A DNA stretch of 11,437 nt from an uncultured Collinsella sp. (GTDB lineage Bacteria; Actinomycetota; Coriobacteriia; Coriobacteriales; Coriobacteriaceae): positions 1-11,437 of the forward strand of contig CABUQK010000061.1 in assembly GCA_902493615.1 (NCBI GenBank). The letters run 5' to 3'. This document shows, piece by piece, positions 1 through 5,422 of the stretch; within the stretch, counting starts at the first letter, position 1; every line of letters starts with the position of its first letter. The notes under the pieces are model-generated. The model was given only the letters and a program-made list of their open reading frames with translations, had not been told where the DNA came from and did no database searches. The translations under genes were made by a program, and so were the position numbers.

Positions 1-345
1 CGCCTGGGCTCGTTTACGCTCGACTCGGGCTATGGTGCGGCGCGTGAACTGCTTTCCGTCGACCCCGATGTTTCGTTTATCGCGTGCGCGACCGACACCA
101 TGGCGGCGGGCGCGCTGCGTGCCATCGATGAGGTTCGCGGCATGGGCGAGGGTATACACCGCGTGAGCGGTTTTGGCGACAACGCGTTTTTGCGCGCGCT
201 GACGGGCGGCATTCCCACCGTGCATTATGGCTACCTGACCAGTGGCGTCGAGGCGACCAATATGTTGCTCAACACGCTCGATGGCGTGGAGGGGGAGAGC
301 GGTCTCAAGACGCTCAAACTCGGCCATCAACTTATGAATGTCTAG
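1..345 (+). CDS. scrR: LacI-family transcriptional regulator, C-terminal part (probable sucrose operon repressor)
   Basis: Only the last 114 codons are present; the start and the DNA-binding helix-turn-helix lie left of the window. What is seen is the end of a periplasmic-binding-protein-like effector domain: the stretch ATDTMAAGALRAI, then RVSGFGDN, then a segment ending in GVEATNMLLNTLDG. These match the typical LacI/GalR order 'D.mA.GalraL...G..V.vvGFDn....' near the C-terminus. The gene runs in the same direction as the PTS permease gene 184 bp downstream, and two LacI-type operator sequences lie between them. From this context it most likely senses a sucrose-derived sugar and represses the permease and hydrolase genes. 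The family assignment is firm. The sucrose specificity and gene symbol are inferred from the neighbours only. Confidence 0.8.
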   Translation, partial: RLGSFTLDSGYGAARELLSVDPDVSFIACATDTMAAGALRAIDEVRGMGEGIHRVSGFGDNAFLRALTGGIPTVHYGYLTSGVEATNMLLNTLDGVEGESGLKTLKLGHQLMNV

Positions 346-433
346 GCTTATGGCATGTCTGCCTGCCTTTGAGGCCCCTGTTTTTGCCGTAAAACTACCA
401 TTCACCGGCTTTTTCCTGCCGTTCACCCTACTG

Positions 434-448
434 TGAAAACGATTACAG
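434..448. promoter_or_regulatory. LacI/GalR-type operator, copy 1
   Basis: The sequence TGAAAACGATTACAG fits the imperfect palindrome with a central CG that LacI/GalR proteins bind (the same pattern as the Firmicute cre site, TGNAANCGNWNNCA). With its flank it is bounded by CTGT at 431-434 and ACAG at 445-448. An identical copy follows 26 bp downstream. Position between a LacI-family gene and a PTS gene makes the local repressor the likely binder; CcpA is not expected in an actinobacterium. Confidence 0.7.
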
Positions 449-459
449 GCATATGAAAC

Positions 460-474
460 TGAAAACGATTACAG
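460..474. promoter_or_regulatory. LacI/GalR-type operator, copy 2
   Basis: This is an exact second copy of TGAAAACGATTACAG, starting 26 bp after the first, about two and a half helical turns, and 56 bp before the permease start codon. No convincing -35/-10 pair could be assigned. The operators probably overlap or closely flank the promoter, so binding would block transcription of the permease gene. Two bound dimers at this spacing would lie on opposite faces of the helix. Confidence 0.7.
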
Positions 475-529
475 TGTAAGTGTCAAAGATGGCCGGGTGC
501 ACATGCGCCCGTTGGAGGAAAGGGAAGTC

Positions 530-1930
530 ATGGACTACCGCAAATCAGCCCAAGAGGTGCTCGACAACATCGGTGGCGCCGGCAACGTCGTCTCTGCCGC
601 GCATTGCGCCACGCGTTTGCGTCTGGTGATTGCCGATAATTCCAAGGTTGACAAGGAGGCCCTCGAGAGTATCGACGGCGCTAAGGGCGTCTTTGAGGCC
701 CAGGGCCAGCTCCAGATTATTTTTGGCACCGGCACCGTCAACAAGGTCTACGAGGAGTTCATCGCGCTCAGCGGCGTCGAGGCTGCCACCAAGGCCGAGG
801 TCAAGGAAGCCGCGGCACAGCAGCAGAACATCTTTATGCGCGCCATTAAGGTGCTCGGCGACGTCTTTGTCCCCATCATCCCCGCCATCGTGGCTTCGGG
901 CCTGCTGCTGGGCATTATGAGCGCCCTCAACTTTATGGCCTCCAACGGCTTTATCGCGCTTGACACCAATAACTTTATCTACAAGATTGCCGACCTGGTC
1001 TCGGGCACGTCCTTTGGTATTTTGCAGATCCTGATCGGCTACTCCGCGGCTAAGGCCTTTGGCGCCAACCCGTACCTGGGCGCCGTCGTCGGTGGTGCGT
1101 TCATCAACTCCTCGCTACAGAGCGCTTACACGGTTGCCTCCGAGGGCGTTCAGACCATGGTCACCGTCATTCCCGGCGTGTACAGCTTTGAGTGGGTCGG
1201 CTATCAGGGCCACGTCATTCCCATCGTTATCGCCTGCGCCATTCTGGCCTTCCTCGAGAAGCGCCTGCACAAGATCGTTCCCGAGATGTTCGACCTCTTT
1301 GTGACCCCGCTCGTCTCGGTGTTCGTGACCGTGCTCGTGACGCTCGTTGCCGTCGGCCCCATCTTTGTCTGGGCCGAGAACGCCATCCTCGGTCTGATCC
1401 AGGCTCTGCTGACCCTGCCCTTCGGCATCGGTTCCTTTATCGTCGGTCTGTTCTATGCCCCCACGGTCGTTACCGGTATCCACCAGATGTACACCGCCAT
1501 CGACCTTGGCCAGCTCGCCCAGTACGGCGTGACCTATTGGCTGCCCATCGCCAGTGCCGCGAACATCGCCCAGGGTGGCGCCGCGCTCGCCGTTGCCTTT
1601 AAGACCCGCGATGCCAAGATCAAGGGCCTGGCGCTTCCTTCGGCTCTGTCTGCCTTCATGGGCATTACCGAGCCCGCCATCTTTGGCGTGAACCTGCGCT
1701 TCTTTAAGCCCTTCATCGCCGGTTGCATCGGCGGCGGTTGCGGCGCCCTGGTCTGCGCGCTCACTTCGCTGGCCGCCTCCGGCACGGGCGTTACGGGTAT
1801 CTTTGGTATCCTGCTGTGCCTGGCCCAGCCCGTGCAGTACGCGATCATGTTTGCGGTCGCCGCGCTGGTTTCCTTTGCCGTCTCGTTTGTCCTATACAAG
1901 GACGAGCCTAAGGCTTCCGAGCAGGCGTAG
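530..1930 (+). CDS. scrA: PTS sugar transporter subunit EIIBC, sucrose type
   Basis: This membrane permease imports a sugar, most likely sucrose, and phosphorylates it on entry using phosphate from the PTS chain. The 466-residue protein starts with an EIIB domain (about residues 1-85) carrying the phosphocysteine in AAHCATRLRL (Cys26). A linker then leads to an EIIC domain of the glucose/sucrose superfamily with multiple hydrophobic segments (about 110-455), the GIHQ motif (His318) and the signature GITEPAIFGV (Glu381). There is no EIIA domain, so a separate EIIA must serve it. The ATG at 530 is chosen because GGAGGAAAGGGAAG lies just upstream (514-527); an in-frame GTG at 497 would add residues not usual in the family. 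The adjacent GH32 gene makes sucrose the best substrate guess; a beta-glucoside or other glucosyl sugar is possible. Confidence 0.88.
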   Translation: MDYRKSAQEVLDNIGGAGNVVSAAHCATRLRLVIADNSKVDKEALESIDGAKGVFEAQGQLQIIFGTGTVNKVYEEFIALSGVEAATKAEVKEAAAQQQNIFMRAIKVLGDVFVPIIPAIVASGLLLGIMSALNFMASNGFIALDTNNFIYKIADLVSGTSFGILQILIGYSAAKAFGANPYLGAVVGGAFINSSLQSAYTVASEGVQTMVTVIPGVYSFEWVGYQGHVIPIVIACAILAFLEKRLHKIVPEMFDLFVTPLVSVFVTVLVTLVAVGPIFVWAENAILGLIQALLTLPFGIGSFIVGLFYAPTVVTGIHQMYTAIDLGQLAQYGVTYWLPIASAANIAQGGAALAVAFKTRDAKIKGLALPSALSAFMGITEPAIFGVNLRFFKPFIAGCIGGGCGALVCALTSLAASGTGVTGIFGILLCLAQPVQYAIMFAVAALVSFAVSFVLYKDEPKASEQA

Positions 1931-1940
1931 GATTCGCGTA

Positions 1941-1981
1941 AACATAACGCCCGCAGGCTCCATCCTGTGGGCGTTATGTTT
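1941..1981 (+). terminator. Strong hairpin terminator after the permease gene
   Basis: Arms at 1941-1957 and 1964-1980 pair over 17 positions with one G-T wobble and a 6-base loop (CTCCAT). The A-rich start of the left arm and the T-rich end of the right arm give the look of an intrinsic terminator that could work in both directions, although no long T-run follows. It separates the permease gene from the hydrolase gene, so the hydrolase depends on read-through or its own promoter. Confidence 0.75.
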
Positions 1982-2034
1982 ATCTGGAACCTTTGATTTG
2001 AGCGTTCGTTGATTTAATTCGATTGGATACCGAC

Positions 2035-3567
2035 ATGTCTAACGCACTTCAGCGCGATCTTGCCAAGCTCGTTGCCAACATGGATGCCGCGGCCGCCGAG
2101 CGCGGTCACGGGCCCTATGCTCAGCATTTTCATATTATGCCGCCCACGGGCTGGCTCAACGACCCCAACGGGCTTTGCCAGGCCGATGGCGTGTTTCACG
2201 CGTACTTTCAGTATGCCCCGTTTGATGTGAACGGCGGCGTCAAGATGTGGGGCCATGCCACGAGCCGCGACCTTATGAGATGGGAATATATTGGCGCTCC
2301 GCTGCTTCCCGACGAACCGTTCGACTGCCATGGCGTGTATTCGGGCTCGGCATTGGTCGAGGACGGTCGCATTCGCGTGCTCTATACCGGCAACGTTAAG
2401 CTCCCCGATGCGGACGGCGTCTTTGACTATGTCAACTCCGGCCGTCGTGCCGACACCGTGTATGTCGAGAGTGTTGATGGACAGACGTTCAGCCAAAAGC
2501 GCGTGGTGCTGGCTTCCGAGGATTATCCCGAGGATTTGACCTGCCACGTGCGCGACCCCAAGGTGTGGCGCGATGATGATGGGCGTTACCACATGGTGTT
2601 GGGCGCGCGTCGTCGCGTGGATGGGCCGCATGTCGAGAGCCGGTTTTGTGCGATGCACGGCGAGGGTGCCGGGCGCGATGTGGGCGAGATCTTGGTGTAT
2701 GGTTCGGCGGATATGCTGAACTGGGAGCTCGAGAGCCGTGTGTCTACGCCCGAGCGTTTTGGCTTTATGTGGGAGTGCCCGGGATGCCTTGAGCTTGAGG
2801 CCGATGGTGGTGTGCCGGCGAGGTGGCTGTCCTTCTCGCCCCAGGGGCTCGAGGGTGGTCGTTGGGACCGCGGCAACGTATACGCTGCTGGCTACATGCC
2901 TGTAACGGGCGACATTACCGGTGGTGACGGTGCCTATGAGCTGGGCGAGTTTCGCTTGTGGGACGCCGGTTTTGACTTCTATGCTCCGCAGGAGTTCACG
3001 GCCGAGGACGGTCGCCACATTCTGATCGGCTGGATGGGCATGCCCGATGAGCCGACCTATGGCAACGCACCCACCGTGGTGTGCGGCTGGCAGCATTGCA
3101 TGACGGTGCCGCGTGAGCTTACGGCCGGTGACGGCGACGTGGTGCTGCAGCAGCCGGCGCGCGAGATCGAGCGCCATTATGCCTCGGTGCGTGTGGGGGA
3201 GGGCTCGTTGAAGGTTGCCGGCGATACCTGCTTTGACGTTGTTGTCGACGGTGTCGACGGCGTATTTACCGCGATCGTTGATGGCGAGCTGAAGCTGGCG
3301 TTTGTGCCCGCCGAGGGCGAGCTGCCCGCGCGCTTTGAGATGCGATTTACCGATGAAGGTCGCGCTTCTGCCGGCTGCGGTCGCACCGTGCGTTGGGAGC
3401 CCATCGACGAGGTTCGTAACGTGCGCATTATCGGCGATGTCTCGTCGGTCGAGGTGTTTGTGAACGACGGCGCGCTCGTGTTTTCGACGCGCATCTATCC
3501 CGAGGCCTATGGCGTGACCGTTGACGCTCCGGGTGCGAGCGTGACCTATCACACGCTCAACATCTAG
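2035..3567 (+). CDS. scrB: Glycoside hydrolase family 32, sucrose-6-phosphate hydrolase
   Basis: This cytoplasmic enzyme probably splits sucrose-6-phosphate, delivered by the PTS permease, into glucose-6-phosphate and fructose. The 510-residue protein shows the GH32 motifs in order: WLNDPNG with the nucleophile Asp43, RDPKVW with the transition-state stabiliser Asp174, and WECPG with the acid/base Glu247. DFYAPQEF and IGWMGMPDEP follow in the five-bladed propeller, and a beta-sandwich domain occupies roughly the last 150 residues, ending in VEVFVNDGALVFSTRIYP. Length is normal for the family (about 450-510). No signal peptide is visible, which fits an intracellular phosphosugar substrate. The ATG at 2035 is preferred, but its ribosome binding site is weak; an in-frame TTG at 2023 is an alternative. 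TTTAAT at 2013-2018 could be a -10 box giving a very short leader, but no -35 is convincing. A beta-fructosidase acting on free sucrose or short fructans is the alternative. Confidence 0.9.
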   Translation: MSNALQRDLAKLVANMDAAAAERGHGPYAQHFHIMPPTGWLNDPNGLCQADGVFHAYFQYAPFDVNGGVKMWGHATSRDLMRWEYIGAPLLPDEPFDCHGVYSGSALVEDGRIRVLYTGNVKLPDADGVFDYVNSGRRADTVYVESVDGQTFSQKRVVLASEDYPEDLTCHVRDPKVWRDDDGRYHMVLGARRRVDGPHVESRFCAMHGEGAGRDVGEILVYGSADMLNWELESRVSTPERFGFMWECPGCLELEADGGVPARWLSFSPQGLEGGRWDRGNVYAAGYMPVTGDITGGDGAYELGEFRLWDAGFDFYAPQEFTAEDGRHILIGWMGMPDEPTYGNAPTVVCGWQHCMTVPRELTAGDGDVVLQQPAREIERHYASVRVGEGSLKVAGDTCFDVVVDGVDGVFTAIVDGELKLAFVPAEGELPARFEMRFTDEGRASAGCGRTVRWEPIDEVRNVRIIGDVSSVEVFVNDGALVFSTRIYPEAYGVTVDAPGASVTYHTLNI

Positions 3568-3589
3568 GCGATTCGTCGCATATCGGCGC

Positions 3590-3595
3590 TATACT
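3590..3595 (+). promoter_or_regulatory. Possible -10 box upstream of the PLP-enzyme-like gene
   Basis: TATACT matches the sigma70 -10 consensus at five of six positions and lies in the gap after the hydrolase gene. No good -35 hexamer is seen at 16-18 bp spacing. If it is used, transcription would start about 10 bp before the hairpin at 3606-3636. Confidence 0.35.
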
Positions 3596-3605
3596 GCAGC
3601 CGTTG

Positions 3606-3641
3606 CCCACGATGCAGGGAACACCCGCATCGTGGGTTTTT
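3606..3641 (+). terminator. Intrinsic terminator after the hydrolase gene, possibly an attenuator for the next gene
   Basis: CCCACGATGC (3606-3615) pairs perfectly with GCATCGTGGG (3627-3636). An inner GGG/CCC helix (3617-3619 with 3624-3626) extends the stem past one bulged A. TTTTT at 3637-3641 follows directly. It lies 38 bp after the hydrolase stop codon and only 22 bp before the next start codon, so it ends the sucrose transcript and may also sit inside the leader of the next gene. Confidence 0.85.
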
Positions 3642-3663
3642 GTTTGTGAAGGGACGGTGCCTT

Positions 3664-4656
3664 GTGGATGTACAGCAGCTAGAAGAGGCCTGGGCTGTAA
3701 GGGCCGGCGCGCGTGAGGCGCGTCTTGTTGCGGCCTCGCATGTGCCGGCGGCGCTGTCTCTGTTGGGGATTGTGCGCCCCGGTGACCGCCTGGTTGCGTT
3801 TGCCGATGACTTTGCCGATGCGTTTGCGCACGGCTTTGAAGGCTGTGATGTTGTGCTTGTGGACCCGCCGTCGGTTGCGGCGTTTACTGCCGCGTCCGAG
3901 GATTTTGATGCTTCGTTTGATGCCGAGGGGCCGCACCTGTGGTGGTTTGTGAACTCCATCGGTGGGTTTGAACTACGCGTGCCCGATCTTCGTACGCTGG
4001 GTCGGGCGGCGCGTGAGGCCCATGCACTGCTGGCTGTTGACAACACCGTGGCTGACGTCTTTGGCTGCGATCCGCTGCGGCTGGGTGCTGTGCTGTCGCT
4101 CGAGGCACTCGACCGTGTGTGTGCCGGTGAGGCTCCACGCAAGCTCGTAGCCGCCTCGGTCGCGCGCTCGCAGCTCAAGCGCCATCGTGTGGATGCCGCT
4201 GCCGAGTGCGCGCATGCGCTGCTCGATGGGTGCGGATTGGCCGCGCTCGACTTGTCCTCCGATGAAGCCGAGGTTCTAGAGCGTGGGGTCGACACGCTCG
4301 ACGCCCGCATGCAGGCACACTTCGACTGCGCGCGTGCATTGGCCGAGTATTTGGCCGCCAACGAAATGGTGCGCAACGTGCGCTATCCCGGGCTGAGCTC
4401 GCATCCCGACCATGCGGCTGCAACGGGAATCCTCGAGCACGGCTTTGGCCCGGCAGTTGAATTTGACCTGATGGACTGCACCGCGGGCGAATTCTTCAGC
4501 ATGCTGCCGGATGAATTCCGCACATCACCCGCAGGCGGCCCAACAACGCGCCTTTCGGCTCCACGTGGCAAGCAGGGGAGCACCATCCGCCTCTTCGCCG
4601 GCACCGACAATCCTCTGGTAGTAGCGTCCACCCTAGACAACGCCCTCCGCAAGTAG
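3664..4656 (+). CDS. Degenerate Cys/Met-metabolism PLP-enzyme homologue (possible pseudoenzyme)
   Basis: The 330-residue protein resembles cystathionine gamma-synthase/methionine gamma-lyase enzymes: a GD(R/H)-V segment in the N-terminal third, LLAVDNT (Asp126, equivalent to the Asp that binds the PLP pyridine nitrogen), PLRLGA, VRNVRYPGLSSHPDH and a C-terminal TIRLFAGTDNP with Arg309, equivalent to the substrate-carboxylate Arg. However, the segment that should carry the Schiff-base lysine (S-x-T-K-Y-x-x-G-H after the LGAD stretch) reads LSLEALDRVCAGEAP, with no lysine in place. The YGGT loop is also missing (DDFADAF instead). It is shorter than usual (about 380-400). The GTG at 3664 is chosen because AAGGGA (3649-3654) sits 9 bases upstream; in-frame TTG 3640 and GTG 3646 are less likely. 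The frame is intact over its length, so it is probably expressed. Function unknown: a catalytically altered or non-catalytic relative, with no pathway partner next to it. Confidence 0.7.
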   Translation: MDVQQLEEAWAVRAGAREARLVAASHVPAALSLLGIVRPGDRLVAFADDFADAFAHGFEGCDVVLVDPPSVAAFTAASEDFDASFDAEGPHLWWFVNSIGGFELRVPDLRTLGRAAREAHALLAVDNTVADVFGCDPLRLGAVLSLEALDRVCAGEAPRKLVAASVARSQLKRHRVDAAAECAHALLDGCGLAALDLSSDEAEVLERGVDTLDARMQAHFDCARALAEYLAANEMVRNVRYPGLSSHPDHAAATGILEHGFGPAVEFDLMDCTAGEFFSMLPDEFRTSPAGGPTTRLSAPRGKQGSTIRLFAGTDNPLVVASTLDNALRK

Positions 4657-4671
4657 CTAATCGGGGCCTGT

Positions 4672-4831
4672 GCCACAAAACGGGCCCATCTACTACGTTT
4701 AAGCCATAGGGGTCGACCATACCCGCCTATTTTGAAAATTACCAAGCTGTCTACCAGCGGTTTTATTTTCATAATGTCCGGTATGGTCGAGGGTATTCAG
4801 CTAAACGTAGTAGATGGGCCCGTTTTGTGGC
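4672..4831. repeat. 160-bp long inverted-repeat element (MITE-like)
   Basis: Arms at 4672-4700 and 4803-4831 are perfect 29-bp inverted repeats, beginning GCCACAAAACGGGC and ending GCCCGTTTTGTGGC. A further A-T pair (4701/4802) is followed by a symmetric 11-by-11 mismatch (4702-4712 against 4791-4801). The helix then resumes with TCGACCATACC/GGTATGGTCGA (4713-4723 with 4780-4790), an imperfect A/T-rich stem around GAAAAT/ATTTTC, and a central ACC..GCTG/CAGC..GGT hairpin at 4741-4761. Pairing also continues weakly outside the perfect arms to about 4663 and 4840. It contains no credible gene and lies between the convergent PLP-like gene and the minus-strand regulator. It looks like a miniature inverted-repeat element. 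No clear target-site duplication was found. A bidirectional terminator role is possible, but no T-run follows either arm. Confidence 0.85.
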
Positions 4832-4881
4832 GCGAGCCTCAATCCGAGGACACGGTGGACAACGATGCAGCCCCAAAAGGA

Positions 4882-5229
4882 CTACTCTGCATTGATGCTT
4901 GCGATGAGGGCGTCGGCTTTGGTGGCGATGATGTTGTTGATGTCGGCCTGGAGGGTTTCGTAGACTTCGATGGCTCGCTCGCCGGCGGGGGTGAGCGTGG
5001 ATCCGCGGGCTCCGTCGCGCTCGATGAGTTTGCATCCCAGCTGCCCTTCGGCCTCGTTCACAATGCGCCACGCTTTGGAATAGGCCATGCCCATGCTCTT
5101 GGCGGCACGGTTGAGCGAGTGCTCGCGGGCTATGCCCTGCAGCAGTAAGACACAGCCGTGGCCAAACACGCCCGGCAGATCTTTGTCGCACGCTTGAATG
5201 ACCAACTTTGCCGTCGTCTTGTACTCCAT
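4882..5229 (-). CDS. ModE-N-like winged helix-turn-helix regulator
   Basis: This 115-residue DNA-binding protein resembles the N-terminal domain of ModE and the LysR-type winged helix. HSLNRAAKSMGMAYSKAWRIVNEAEGQLGCKLIER (about residues 40-75) is the helix-turn-helix, with the AYSKAWR recognition helix; the wing follows as DGARGSTLTPAGE and a C-terminal helix (AIEVYETLQADINNI) would dimerise. There is no molybdate-binding TOBE domain and no LysR effector domain, so the ligand, if any, is unknown. The ATG at 5229 is chosen, with GGAG (5236-5233) and GGGGAG (5246-5241) upstream; a GTG at 5238 is in frame but would sit only two bases from its Shine-Dalgarno. It is transcribed divergently from guaB, 193 bp apart, and faces the PLP-like gene. 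No molybdate genes are nearby, so its target cannot be named. Confidence 0.78.
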   Translation of the reverse strand: MEYKTTAKLVIQACDKDLPGVFGHGCVLLLQGIAREHSLNRAAKSMGMAYSKAWRIVNEAEGQLGCKLIERDGARGSTLTPAGERAIEVYETLQADINNIIATKADALIASINAE

Positions 5230-5254
5230 GTGCTCCACGTCTCCCCGCTAAAGT

Positions 5255-5269
5255 GTTTGCTGGGCAAAC
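5255..5269. promoter_or_regulatory. Palindrome in the divergent regulator-guaB gap, possible operator
   Basis: GTTTGC TGG GCAAAC is a perfect 6-bp inverted repeat with a 3-bp spacer, 25 bp upstream of the regulator start codon. The position suits an autoregulatory site for the winged-helix protein, or a small hairpin in its leader. A single site is weak evidence. Confidence 0.35.
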
Positions 5270-5314
5270 GCAAAGCCTGCGTCAAACCCTCGTGTGCTCT
5301 TCTTAAATCATGCA

Positions 5315-5343
5315 TTGTAGCAGTCAAAGTGCGTTAAGATACT
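5315..5343 (+). promoter_or_regulatory. Possible guaB promoter
   Basis: TTGTAG (5315-5320), a 17-bp spacer and GATACT (5338-5343) give a weak sigma70-like pair; TAAGAT (5335-5340) is an alternative -10. The following 70 bp leader contains short complementary segments around 5346-5376 (CCCAG/CTGGG and GCCCA/TGGGC), which cannot all pair at once. No known purine riboswitch core was recognised in it. Confidence 0.35.
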
Positions 5344-5422
5344 TCCCCAGTATTGGGCGCCCAAGGTTGGGCTGGGTCCTACGAGGCCTGCAGCCGACCG
5401 GTCGCATGGAAAAAGGAGAAAC

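Noticed and set aside
361..385. Terminator after the LacI-family gene (GCCT-TTG-AGGC followed by a T-run)
   Set aside because: The stem is only 4 bp with a spacer before TTTTT, too weak to call.
2014..3552. A 512-codon open frame on the minus strand opposite the hydrolase gene
   Set aside because: The + strand carries unmistakable GH32 motifs over the same region; the antisense frame stays open because of GC-biased codon use.
4732..5148. A + strand open frame overlapping the inverted-repeat element and the regulator gene
   Set aside because: It runs through the palindrome and antisense to the winged-helix gene, with no ribosome binding site or domain.
5341..5422. Purine or other riboswitch in the guaB leader
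   Set aside because: Only short, competing complementary segments are seen; no known aptamer core was recognised.
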